NCBI GenBank assembly: GCA_030278955.1
Contig: JAOANR010000006.1
Location: 33,073,383-33,137,382 of the forward strand
Direction: 5' to 3'
Length of the DNA: 64,000 nucleotides
Source: Hygrophila difformis
Taxonomy: Eukaryota > Streptophyta > Magnoliopsida > Lamiales > Acanthaceae
Shown: positions 10,263-21,254 of the stretch, one piece after another
How positions within the stretch are numbered: the first letter of the stretch is position 1
How the letters are laid out: each line of letters starts with the position of its first letter
Notes under the pieces: model-generated
What the model was told of the DNA's origin: nothing
The model's database searches: none
Seen by the model: only the letters and a program-made list of their open reading frames with translations
Position numbers and translations under genes: made by a program

Positions 10263-11408
10263 AAAAGTTTTGGTCTCCAAAGCTGACTGAGAAAGATTTG
10301 CACTAGGATCAACCACACAGCAACCTGATCTCTTAAGAAAATCATTAGAATTAACTTGTGATCGCGCTGGATCATTAAAGAGTCTTTTCCTTGGTGTTGA
10401 GAAATGCTGCACATGTACATGCACTCTGATTCCTTTTACCCCCAAAGTGGAGATTAAATATCGCATGTGGCTCAAAGGAATCTTTCCAACATATTTGAAT
10501 TGACCATGATCAGTACTCGCTTTATCCGGTAAAATTAACTTCTCAAGCAAGTGCATACGATACTGACTTGGTCTCAGACTTTCAGCATACTCCCAGAATG
10601 GATCTTCATATTCAGAGTATGATTCAGAAATTTTAAAATCATCTGATGATCCTGTTGCACATGGACAAACTTTTCCTGCTCCGTAGAAGGCTCATCAGTT
10701 GAGGAAGAGGTGCTGGATGAGTCTTTCTCTGATGAACTTCCAGATTCACTCCGATTTCGGCTATCAAGTTTAGTTATGACTTGATCAATTTTGTTGATCA
10801 TCTTATCCATTTTAGAGTTGAACTCTTGCGTCATGTCCCTAAAAAATTCCAGTATCTCTATGTCAGAAGGACCTGTCATCTCAGAAAATATATTAAAACA
10901 CAAAGTGTTAAATAACTTGAGTTCAATCACAATTCAGATCTTTGAAGCTTATCCAAAGTTGAATAGGAAGATCGGTTTGAATTGATGAACGCACGATGCA
11001 CGAATCAGATGTGCAAAGTTCGACTCAATCAAAGAAAAATGGGTAGCTTGTGTGATTAGTCAGGCACAATTTATGGTTCCAAGTTTTAATTAGTTTGTGA
11101 TCAGGGATTCCGAAATCCTCACAATATAGAAGTGTAAATTAAAAATCTCACAAACTAAAACACTCATAAACGCACAATATATGCCTCACTCAAAATAACC
11201 CAAATTAATTTAACTCAATCGAACAAATAATTAATTTGCCCAATTAAATTAAACCAATTTTAAACTAGTCCAATTTTCACAATCCACTTGTTTAATTTTC
11301 TCAATTCTAAACAATCAACCGAGCTGTTACAACTTTGCTCCTGAGAAAATTATTTCCGTCACTTGAATTCAACAATTGTGGCTTTGATTCAAATTGGAGG
11401 ATGAATAC
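10263..11408 (-). mobile_element. degraded internal region of a minus-oriented LTR element
   Basis: Lies between the candidate PPT and the tandem array. The one notable frame (10574-10930) has an Asp/Glu/Lys-rich, coiled-coil-like stretch followed by a Ser-rich acidic tail, with no recognisable domain; it could be a gag remnant. The rest is AT-rich and without coding signal. Confidence 0.3.
10574..10930 (-). CDS. hypothetical protein, possible gag remnant (118 codons)
   Basis: Not recognised. From about residue 20 the product shows a heptad-like stretch rich in Asp, Met, Lys and Ile (roughly 25-60), then a Ser/Glu-rich low-complexity segment (about 62-90). There is no signal peptide or zinc knuckle. 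It sits within retroelement debris in the same orientation as the surrounding LTR-type sequences. It is probably not an independent gene. Confidence 0.2.
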   Translation of the reverse strand: MIELKLFNTLCFNIFSEMTGPSDIEILEFFRDMTQEFNSKMDKMINKIDQVITKLDSRNRSESGSSSEKDSSSTSSSTDEPSTEQEKFVHVQQDHQMILKFLNHTLNMKIHSGSMLKV

Positions 11409-11515
11409 GAGACATGCCCATTTGATCTCTTTTCTCTTCCAAATAAGGCTATGCACAATTAAAATTGTCTTTTGTGCACACACCAAATTGGAAAACAAAA
11501 TGGGGTTTTAAATGC

Positions 11516-11713
11516 TCAAGCCTTTTCGTACTTGTCCTTTTCAATATTGTTGATTTTGTTGGCTTGCCTTATCTTTAAGACCTTCACAATGCCTTGCAAA
11601 ATTGGTCCCAAGTAAACCGTGTCCTTCTCAACAATTAATTGGTTTGTACTAGTGTAAGCTTTTGTCTCTTTGGAATTTCCTATAACACCCTTCTCAAAAC
11701 TCAATTGAATCAA
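11516..11713 (-). CDS. small conserved frame in M leader (65 codons)
   Basis: A Lys-rich 65-residue frame present in all three M copies (also 18469-18666 and 25427-25624) with a single residue difference in copy A (Ile for Arg). No domain is recognised. Because the copies are recent duplicates, conservation is not evidence of function. It could be the start of a retroelement gag. Confidence 0.15.
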   Translation of the reverse strand: MIQLSFEKGVIGNSKETKAYTSTNQLIVEKDTVYLGPILQGIVKVLKIRQANKINNIEKDKYEKA

Positions 11714-11939
11714 AAAGCATACACCAAGAACACCTTTGAAGATTGGATGAAGTTCTTCAAGAACATGAAGAACACTATGAACTCATGAACGTTCCAAATC
11801 CCAAATTTAAATCCCAACACTCTTGGCACACAACACTCTCGGAATTTGACACTATTATGTCCAATTAACACTTAAACCAATAATATGTTCCATTATAACC
11901 ATACAAGCATTGGATTTGAGAAAATGAAACGGATGAACA

Positions 11940-12450
11940 CAATGTAGGGTTTAAAAATGGCCAAAACTTCAAAAATGCATAACAAATGATTCCCTTGGCC
12001 AAATTTGATTAACTTTATATGAATCTCTATGTAAAAAATTCAAGAAATCCAAATATAAACTTAGATTCCAAAAATTATCAACACAGAAAAACGGATGGGG
12101 CATGAACAGTAAACAGTGGCTTTCTTTTTAGGGTTTTTCAATGGGGTTTTGGAGGAGAAGATTTTGGAAAAATTTGGGCATTATAACCCCTTAGGAATGG
12201 ATGATATAAGTTACCAAATAGAATATGCTTCCAAATGGTGAGTGGTGGAGTATGTGAAAATGGATAAACAAGGGATGAACAATGGATGGCACTATTTTTG
12301 GGTGAAAATTTTGTCCAAAACTTCAAAAAATCATATAAAATGATTCACTTGGCCAAATTTTTCGATCTTTATATATTTTTGAGTGTAAACAACCCAATGA
12401 AACCGAATATGAACTCAGAATTGCAAAATTCGTAACAGAGAAAAACGGAT
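11940..12450. repeat. diverged direct repeat in the M leader
   Basis: Two related blocks (about 11940-12100 and 12290-12450) share stretches such as AAAACTTCAAAAA...CTTGGCCAAATTT and the AAAAACGGAT motif, spaced about 350 nt. The same pair occurs in copies B and C. Confidence 0.6.
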
Positions 12451-12536
12451 ACAGAAGGTAGAATACAAGTTTTTGAGATTTTGAAATTTTTATGGGTTTT
12501 GTGGATATGAAAAGAAGATCTATTGAATCTTTGCTT

Positions 12537-12549
12537 GGCTCTGATACCG
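12537..12549 (-). other. primer binding site, M copy A
   Basis: On the minus strand CGGTATCAGAGCC, one mismatch from TGGTATCAGAGCC, the complement of initiator tRNA-Met. Copies B and C have the perfect match. Confidence 0.75.
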
Positions 12550-12940
12550 AATATTTAATTTTACTGCCGTAGCCCAAATGATCTTTTCTTGAACAATATT
12601 GCAATACATAGATTTTTGAATAAAAGTGATGGTGAGGCCGAGAGGAAGAAGATGATGAAAATGAACAACAACATAAAAATAAAGGATAACCAAACCTAGG
12701 ATGAAGGAGACCCGGACTCACTCGAAGGATTGGACTCAACCAACCCGACTAGACCCCCTCCAAGTGCATCATCCATGAATCCATTGAAGTGGTTTGAAGC
12801 TTCAAAGGTGTGAGGTTCCACAAGGGAAGGAATCACAATATTGCCGAGAGCAAGTGTTGCTCTCAGGAGAGAAAAATGACTTTGAACAAAGAAGTTTAAT
12901 TTCAAAATGATTCAAAGTGTCTTACAAATCCTAGGGTTTC

Positions 12941-12950
12941 CATATATATA
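12941..12950 (-). promoter_or_regulatory. TATA box, M copy A
   Basis: TATATATATG on the minus strand, about 390 nt upstream of the primer site, flanked by GGTTTCCC and GGAAACC. The same element is at 19894-19903 and 26862-26871 in the other copies. It is the likely LTR promoter. Confidence 0.5.
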
Positions 12951-13756
12951 GGGAAACCAATAAACAAGACTAAACAAAGGATTGAACAACCCTACTAATG
13001 TTCTCAACAAACAGGAAATGAAAATACACAAAAACTGATACTGACGACGCTATCCTAAGTATGATGTGATCCTTGTCTTGCGTCGTAAGTAGGTCTGGCA
13101 TCGTAGCGGTTGGTGGTCCTGGAGTACGACGTGAGACTGAAGTACGACGCTATCCTCGGCTAACGTTGTGTTCACGGCTAGCGTCGTAGGGGGTACAACG
13201 TGAGTCTCTCCTTTACGTCGTGAACCTGGCTAGCGCCGTACACTTGTTTAGCGTCGTAGTTCTCTACCTTGAAGAATATCTAGAACTGTTTCTGCTGGGG
13301 TCCACTTTACTGTTCCGACGTTGACCTCCGTTGACCGGCGACTTTTCCGGCGAACTTCCGACTAGATTCCGGCAACCTCACCGGAGCTCTGGCGAACTTT
13401 CGGCGAATGTGACGGCGGCTGCAGTGACCGTGGGGCCCTCCTTTTTGACCTCTTCATACTAATTTGATCTGTATTTGCATCTTGAGGTCATTCTGCTTCC
13501 AGTTTCAGTCCGAGGAGGTGGGACCCAGAGTGATGGGTCCTAGCTCATTCTGGTGTTCTTCAAGCTGGATCAGCAGCAGCATCTTTTCAGCTCATTTGGG
13601 TTCAGTTTTATCTTTTTCCTGCAATAGAAAACGATAAACGGAATTAGTGAATCGTTTGATCCGTTGTCTGGATACCGGTCCATTCGGAATGAAAGGAATT
13701 ATCAGTCCGTTCGATCCGGCGACCACGCCATTGATATTCAAAAATTAGAGAGTATG

Positions 13757-13757
<1 letters not shown>

Positions 13758-13820
<63 letters not shown>

Positions 13821-13821
13821 T
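13758..13821. repeat. (ATT)n microsatellite, copy A
   Basis: About 21 ATT units. The plus-strand poly-Tyr frame across it is an artefact of the repeat. Confidence 0.9.
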
Positions 13822-14297
13822 AGAAAATGATGTGCTTTCAGTTACAGGCCTAACTTTAACCCCTTTTTTGCATAATCTACAGCCTATTTGTGTCAAAATC
13901 ATCCTCGTCATCGATGTTCACTCCCACGAGCAAAACCGCAAGCTCTGTAGCTGATATTGATTCATTCTTCTTCTTGCTGATTAGAATTTACTTATTTTAT
14001 TTTAAATTGATGATGGGAACTGGTAATTGGTGTTTTGTTGAATTATTGAGTGTTGAGATATTTTTCTAATAGATTTGGGGATTATATATTGTATTCGGAG
14101 AAATATGGAAGATTTGATATTTATTTAATTTTTTTTGGTAAAGATATTTATTTAATTGAATGATGATTGTGGAATGTTGGATAATTTGAGTTAATTGTTT
14201 AGTATTCAATTTTTTTGGATTGTTTTTTGTTTGCGGATGATCAAACCAAAGTGAATGCATGTTTGAATAAAAGTGGCTAATACTGTTTGAGGAATTC

Positions 14298-16549
14298 CTA
14301 CATCCATCTCCTCTCACCATCCGGCACAACCTTGGAAATGAAAATGGAGGATTTGAGAGGGTTTAAATTGAGACCGGAAGCCGCTGCAAAACTGTTTAGA
14401 GTATGGTTAATGGCTCGGATGCTCTCTCTGTCCGCTTCAGCCCCCAAGATTAAGTCGTCCGCGAATAACAAATGAGAAATCCCCAAACCTGAACGACTTA
14501 GTCTGATCGGTTTCCAAACTCCCCTGCCATCCTGCTGCCGGATAAGTAAGGAAAGCTTCTCCATAATAATTAGGAAGAGGTAGGGAAAGATCGGGTCCCC
14601 TTGCCTCAACCCTTTACCCGGTTTAATCTCCTTCAATGCTCGACCCTTCCATAATACCGAATACCTAGGGGAGGTGACACAATACATGATAAGCTGGCTC
14701 ATCACCATTGGTATCCCCAATTCCTGTAGACACATCTCAAGGAAGTCCCACTGTACGTTATCATAGGCCTTAGCCACATCGATCTTCAAAACCACTGCTT
14801 TCACCTTATTCGGGCCTGTAGAAAGTTGGTTCATGATCTCGTGCAGGGTGACTGCATTATCCACCGTCCCTCTTCCCGGAAGGAAGGCGGCTTGATGTGA
14901 AGAAATAATGTCTTGCAGCATGGGTCGTATCCTTTCCACCAAAGTCTTAGTAAGAACTTTATAAATCACATTACAAAGCGTTATTGGCCTGAACTCACTA
15001 ATTCTGGTTGGCACTATCATTTTGGGGATGAGACAAATGTGTGCCCGAGCTAGCTCAGGATCAAATCTACATGTCCGGAAGGCTTCCTTAATAAATTGAG
15101 AGATGTAGTCTCCAACCACAGGCCAAAAAGTCTTGAAGAAGAGGCCGGGAAAGCCATCCGGCCCCGGGGCCGAAAAGCCATTTAAACTCATCACCACTTT
15201 CCTCACCTCCTCTGTAGATATGTCCCTGGCCATAAAATCAACACAATCCCCTGAAACGCGCGGGAGTACAGGGGGGATATGTTCAGGTTCAATGTGGGCA
15301 ATGCGATCCGTAACATGTAATGTGGGGCTCGCATATAATTCTTTGTAGAACCTTCTAACATGCTCACTTAAAGTGTCGTCATCCTCTGACCATTCCCCAT
15401 CTTTAACAAATAGCCCGTGGATTTGGTTACGATGTCCCTTGGTTTTGGCCCGAGCATGGAAGTAGGCGGTGTTCCTATCCCCCAATCGCACCCATTTGTC
15501 CCTAGCTCTTTGGTACCAATATACTTCTTCTTGTTTAAGGACCATATCCAATTCCTACTTAGTTCATCTTCCAGCAGAAGAAGCCTGACTGAGTCCACCC
15601 TCTCAAGAGCCTTGGCCAATCCATCCAGCCGTTTGAGGAGTTTGAACTTCCTCCATTTGAAATTTCCTCCAAAGTTTTTGGAAAAGTTCTCCGAGGCATG
15701 CTGGACTGCTTGCAATTTAGTGGACATAGAAGCTCCATTGTCCTGCCAACTCGATTCCACCACGGCAGTGTAGTCCTTGCCCTCTGCCCATGCCGCCTCC
15801 CATCTAAAGATTTTCCTCTCATTCCTGGGGGGTGGAGAGCCGCATGAAAGTAACAAGGGGCAATGGTCCGAACCAACTGCTTGCAACACCTGAACAAAAC
15901 CACATGGGAAGCTATGAATCCATTCCATGTTGCTAAGTCCTCTGTCAAGCCTTTTATAAATCCTCCCGAAGTTCCCTCTAGGCCTTGACCATGTGTAGCA
16001 TCCTCCCTGTGTGTTTAACGTGCTTAAACCACAGTCATCAAGAATGCCTCTCAGTTCCTCCATCTTAATAGAATTAAACAGGCCCCCTTTAACTTCTGAA
16101 GAGGCTAGTATTTGATTGAAATCACCAACTATCACCCAAGCCCCTTCTATACTTCTCCCCAATGCCGCCAGCTCCTGCCAATTCTCCTTGCGATCCTTGT
16201 AATTAGGAGCGGCATAAATCGCAGTGAGAAACCACGATGTATCCCCATTGCAAAGTTTAATAGTAATCAATCTCTCTCTGTAATCAACATTCTGGATCTG
16301 AGCCTGTATATATTTCTTAGCAAGCACCCAGACTCCGCCCGCCTTCCCTCTCGCCTCCTGAATGCTGATCGGTTCAAACCCCAGCTGAAGCATAAATGCT
16401 CTAGATCCATCGAACGCCGATTGCGGCTCATAAATGCATAACATATCCGGAGAATGTCTACAAATAATATCTTTGAGCATACGTCTCGTATGCCCTCCCA
16501 CCATACCACACACATTCCACGATAAACATTTAAATTGTTTGTAATCCAT
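14298..16549 (-). pseudogene. LINE A ORF2: endonuclease and reverse transcriptase, frameshifted
   Basis: ORF2 nicks target DNA and reverse transcribes LINE RNA. The start is taken as the ATG at 16549, since the frame upstream of it opens with TTG. The AP-type endonuclease shows the WNV, GDFNQ and SDHCP motifs (residues about 10-230). The RT shows the PGPDGFP and FADD motifs (about 450-730). A one-base deletion near 15556-15560, relative to LINE B, shifts the frame. A shared in-frame TAG ends the frame at 14298-14300, before the C-terminal domains. It begins about 40 nt after ORF1, the usual LINE spacing. Confidence 0.85.
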
Positions 16550-16591
16550 AAAAACAATGATGTTTGTGGGATAGTATAGCAAATTACCTCG

Positions 16592-18324
16592 CTATGCCTC
16601 CTCAGAATAGGTGCCTGGAAGTTTCCCGACTCCTTCTTCCATGGCCGAATCCTCGTCCTCATCCTCTGATGAATAATCAGTCTCTGACTCTCCTGTTTCA
16701 TTGTCTTTCGTCCCAGTTGATTCATCAGCCGTCTCCATAGCCTCATTATCCTCTCCTGGGTCCGAGTTGTGATTTCCTTCCTCGTAAATTCTTCCCTGCT
16801 TGCTGACCGTCCCTTCTTCCCCAATAAATTGATTGCCCGCAGCTTTGGTTGAAGGACTGTTCTCTACCAATACCAGTGCCAAGGCCTCTTCATGACGCGG
16901 CCTCTTCCCCTTGCTCTCTCCTTCCACAAGAGCATTGACCTCCACCTCCTTCCATTTCCCCATATGTGTCGCCTGCCCCTTGTTGTAGCTCACAATCGAA
17001 TTTCCACTAGTGCCAACTGCTCCTTTCTTTCCAGATTTAGTCCGCACAATTGGGCCTCTCACAGGCCTGTTAGTGTTTTGGTTCTTACCAAAAGAGAACT
17101 GTGCAGGTTTATGTTGGGCCCCTTTTGCTTGGGCCGAGCCAAAGATGGCTGATTGAGGCCTGTTTTCTTTTCCTTTAGCTGATTTAGGCCCATTCGATTT
17201 TCTTCGGATAACCTTTATCCATTCCCCACCTTGAGGTTGCTCGGGTACAATATTGGAGTTCACAAGTTCACCTAGAGGCGGCTTCTCCCCAGAGTTTGTG
17301 CCGGCTCTTTCCCGAATGGTGTATCCCTCTGATCCCTCTCCCATAACATGGTCAGTATCCTTCCCATTCAAAATGGTAATACCGTCAGGAGTGGCCTTTT
17401 TGCCCAGGTCTGTCAATTTGTCTCTTCCAATATTTTTAGCAAAGTCAACCTGAGGTTCCTCCCAGCACAGTTTGCCTGTTTCCATCCCTGTTTTGTTGTT
17501 TTCCACCCAACATTTTCCGGCGAGCTAGAGTCTCCCTTCACCGGCGGGTTAGAGCAGGAGTTGCTGCCATGGCCATATCTATGGCACTTTGTACATAGGA
17601 GGTGTAGCCCCTCATAAGACACCTTTTGCCAATAGTCTCCCACAAGAATGCTGGAAACTAGGGGTAATCGGAGGTCAATCTCCACACAAACACGAGCGTA
17701 TCGACCCCTGTTAATGTGTTTCGTAGTGTCATCCACCCTCTCTAATTTGCCTATTGCTGACGCCATCTTCGAGATAAGCACTTCATCATACATTTCAAAG
17801 CATAACCCGGGGAACCTTGCCCACACCAAGGTTGAGCATGGAGTTTCCCTAGCTGCGGAGAAGTTAGGTCTCCAGGGGGTGATTGTTAGATAGCTGTCGT
17901 ACACCATCCAAGGCCCGCCATTTATGATTCTCGTCCTGTCCTCCTCTCTATCAAATTTGACAAGGTAAAAACCTTGATCCATGTCCATCATCTCCATCCT
18001 GCCTTCAGCCTTCCATAGCTTCACCAATCTGTCCAGTAATGCCTTGTAGCCGATCCTCTTTCCCAGTAAGGAGATGATCAATGCATCCTCCCAAGGCTTG
18101 CACATTCTTTTCTTCAGTTCAGGCGCTAGGGTGATCCTCGGTTTAAGCCGGTCCCCATCAATGTAATCCAAGGTAACCAAATCATCATAGTTTTGATCTT
18201 TCTGGAGGGGGGAAGGGACAGCTGCTTTACCAGCTAGTACCATGTCTCGAAAGGAGACCTTAGGAATATCCGGTGGTACATCCGGTGGAACATCCGGGAT
18301 GTTGGCTGGGTGACTAGAGAGCAT
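16592..18324 (-). pseudogene. LINE A ORF1: DUF4283/zinc-knuckle RNA-binding protein, frameshifted
   Basis: ORF1 proteins of plant L1 LINEs bind element RNA. From the ATG at 18324, residues about 60-230 form the DUF4283 domain, followed by the CX2CX4HX4C zinc knuckle (CTKCHRYGHGSNSC, intact here). A one-base deletion in a C run near 17505 breaks the frame right after it. The rest continues in the shifted frame (17506 to 16592) as a Lys/Gly-rich linker and a strongly acidic tail. LINE B lacks this frameshift but has other lesions. Confidence 0.85.
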
Positions 18325-19489
18325 TTTCTTGAAAGTTTGACTCTAGGCTTCTAGTACTGTCGAGACATGCCCATTTGATCTCTTTTCTCTTCCAAATAAG
18401 GCTATGCACAATTAAAATTGTCTTTTGTGCACACACCAAATTGGAAAACAAAATTGGGTTTTAAATGCTCAAGCCTTTTCGTACTTGTCCTTTTCAATAT
18501 TGTTGATTTTGTTGGCTTGCCTTCTCTTTAAGACCTTCACAATGCCTTGCAAAATTGGTCCCAAGTAAACCGTGTCCTTCTCAACAATTAATTGGTTTGT
18601 ACTAGTGTAAGCTTTTGTCTCTTTGGAATTTCCTATAACACCCTTCTCAAAACTCAATTGAATCAAAAAGCATACACCAAGAACACCTTTGAAGATTGGA
18701 TGATGTTCTTCAAGAACATGAAGAACACTATGAACTCATGAACGTTCCAAATCCCAAATTTAAATCCCAACACTCTTGGCACACAACACTCTCGGAATTT
18801 GACACTATTATGTCCAATTAACACTTAAACCAATAATATGTTCCATTATAACCATACAAGCATTGGATTTGAGAAAATGAAACGGATGAACACAATGTAG
18901 GGTTTAAAAATGGCCAAAACTTCAAAAATGCATAACAAATGATTCCCTTGGCCAAATTTGATTAACTTTATATGAATCTCTATGTAAAAAATTCAAGAAA
19001 TCCAAATATAAACTTAGATTCCAAAAATTATCAACACAGAAAAACGGATGGGGCATGAACAGTAAACAGTGGCTTTCTTTTTAGGGTTTTTCAATGGGGT
19101 TTTGGAGGAGAAGATTTTGGAAAAATTTGGGCATTATAACCCCTTAGGAATGGATGATATAAGTTACCAAATAGAATATGCTTCCAAATGGTGAGTGGTG
19201 GAGTATGTGAAAATGGATAAACAAGGGATGAACAATGGATGGCACTATTTTTGGGTGAAAATTTTGTCCAAAACTTCAAAAAATCATATTAAATGATTCC
19301 CTTGGCCAAATTTTTCGATCTTTATATATTTTTGAGTGTAAAAAACCCAATGAAACCGAATATGAACTCAGAATTGCAAAATTCGTAACAGAGAAAAATG
19401 GATACAGAAGGCAGAATACAAGTTTTTGAGATTTTGAAATTTTTATGGGTTTTGTGGATATGAAAAGAAGATCTATTGAATCTTTGCTT

Positions 19490-19502
19490 GGCTCTGATAC
19501 CA
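19490..19502 (-). other. primer binding site, M copy B
   Basis: TGGTATCAGAGCC on the minus strand, a perfect complement of the initiator tRNA-Met 3' region. Confidence 0.8.
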
Positions 19503-20709
19503 AATATTTAATTTTACTGCCGTAGCCCAAATGATCTTTTCTTGAACAATATTGCAATACATAGATTTTTGAATAAAAGTGATGGTGAGGCCGAGAGGAA
19601 GAAGATGATGAAAATGAACAACAACACAAAAATAAAGGATAACCAAACCTAGGATGAAGGAGACCCGGACTCACTCGAAGGATTGGACTCAACCAACCCG
19701 ACTAGACCCCCTCCAAGTGCATCATCCATGAATCCATTGAAGTGGTTTGAAGCTTCAAAGGTGTGAGGTTCCACAAGGGAAGGAATCACAATATTGCCGA
19801 GAGCAAGTGTTGCTCTCAGGAGAGAAAAATGACTTTGAACAAAGAAGTTTAATTTCAAAATGATTCAAAGTCTCTTACAAATCCTAGGGTTTCCATATAT
19901 ATAGGGAAACCATTAAACAAGACTAAACAAAGGATTAAACAACCCTACTAATGTTCTCAACAAACAGGAAATGAAAATACACAAAAACTGATACTGACGA
20001 CGCTATCCTAAGTATGATGTGATCCTTGTCTTGCGTCGTAAGTAGGTCTGGCATCGTAGCGGTTGGTGGTCCTGGAGTACGACGTGAGACTGAAGTACGA
20101 CGCTATCCTCGGCTAACGTTGTGTTCACGGCTAGCGTCGTAGGGGGTACAACGTGAGTCTCTCCTTTACGTCGTGAACCTGGCTAGCGTCGTACCCTTGT
20201 TTAGCGTCGTAGTTCTCTACCTTGAAGAATTTCTAGAACTGTTTCTGCTGGGGTCCACTTTACTGTTCCGACGTTGACCTCCGTTGACCGGCGACTTTTC
20301 CGGCGAACTTCCGACCAGATTCCGGCAACCTCACCAGAGCTCCGGCGAACTTTCGGCGACGGTGACGGCGGCGACAGTGACCGTGGGGCCCTCCTTTTTG
20401 ACCTCTTCATACTAATTTGATCTATATTTGCATCTTGAGGTCATTCTGCTTCCAGTTTCAGCCCGAGGAGGTGGGACCCAGAGTGATGGGTCCTGGCTCC
20501 TTCCGGTGTTCTTCAAGCTGGATCAGCAGCAGCATCTTTTCAGCTCATTTGGGTTCAGTTTTATCTGTTTCCTGCAATAGAAAACGATAAATGGAATTAG
20601 TGAATCGTTTGATCCGTTGTCTGGATATCGGTCCATTTGGAATGATAGGAATTATCAGTCCGTTCGATCCGGCGACCACGCCATTGATATTCAAAAATTA
20701 GAGAGTATG

Positions 20710-20710
<1 letters not shown>

Positions 20711-20776
<66 letters not shown>

Positions 20777-20777
20777 T
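20711..20777. repeat. (ATT)n microsatellite, copy B
   Basis: About 22 ATT units, slightly longer than copy A and about twice copy C. Confidence 0.9.
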
Positions 20778-21254
20778 AGAAAATGATGTGCTTTCAGTTA
20801 CAGGCCTAACTTTAACCCCTTTTTTGCATAATCTACAGCCTATTTGTGTCAAAATCATCCTCGTCATCGATGTTCACTCCCACGAGCAAAACCGCAAGCT
20901 CTGTAGCTGATATTGATTCATTCTTCTTCTTGCTGATTAGAATTTACTTATTTTATTTTAAATTGATGATGGGAACTAGTAATTGGTGTTTTGTTGAATT
21001 ATTGAGTGTTGAGATATTTTTCTAATAGATTTGGGGATTATATATTGTATTCGGAGAAATATGGAAGATTTGATATTTATTTAATTTTTTTTTGGTAAAG
21101 ATATTTATTTAATTGAATGATGATTGTGGAATGTTGGATAATTTGAGTTAATTGTTTAGTATTCAATTTGTTTGGATTCTTTTTTGTTTGTGGATGTTCA
21201 AACCAAAGTGAATGCATGTTTGAATAAAAGTGGCTAATACTGTTTGAGGAATTC

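Larger units (their letters stand above)
11409..14283 (-). mobile_element. M segment, copy A: LTR part, primer site and leader
   Basis: Read on the minus strand: an LTR-like part (14283 to about 12550) with an (ATT)n microsatellite, a GACGACG-rich stretch and TATA box 12941-12950; then the primer site 12537-12549; then an AT-rich leader to 11409 containing a diverged direct repeat. At 14283 it abuts the truncated LINE 3' end. Several short open frames (for example 12323-12739 and 12696-12905) recur in all three copies but carry no recognisable domain. Confidence 0.7.
11409..18361 (-). repeat. tandem unit A (M segment plus LINE), 6953 bp
   Basis: First copy of a head-to-tail repeat; the same sequence restarts at 18362 and 25321. 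Each unit joins a 2.9 kb LTR-element segment (M) to a 3'-truncated LINE at identical breakpoints, so the junctions predate the duplication. The copies differ by point changes, small indels and microsatellite length, which argues against an assembly artefact. Confidence 0.9.
14284..18361 (-). mobile_element. LINE A, plant L1-type, 3'-truncated
   Basis: Non-LTR retrotransposon on the minus strand with ORF1 (18324 to 16592) and ORF2 (16549 to 14298). There is no poly(A), 3' UTR or RNase H part: the element stops at 14284 just after the RT domain and is fused to M. The 5' UTR is only about 37 nt before the M junction at 18361. No target-site duplication is visible, so the ends were set by rearrangement rather than by insertion. 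Confidence 0.9.
18362..21240 (-). mobile_element. M segment, copy B
   Basis: Same organisation as copy A: TATA box at 19894-19903, GACGACG-rich stretch 19995-20215, (ATT)n at 20711-20777, right end GTGGCTAATAC fused to the LINE at 21241. The primer site is the perfect TGGTATCAGAGCC. Confidence 0.7.

Noticed and set aside
9963..10556. 197-codon minus-strand frame
   Set aside because: Runs across the candidate PPT/LTR junction, has no domain, and the neighbouring frames do not join it into a known protein.
10263..11408. Endogenous pararetrovirus remnant
   Set aside because: A tRNA-Met primer site nearby is shared by LTR elements and pararetroviruses, but no coat, movement or RT motif is visible here.
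13664..13954. Poly-tyrosine frames at 13664, 20617 and 27585 (plus)
   Set aside because: Translation of the (ATT)n microsatellite and its flanks in the M segments.
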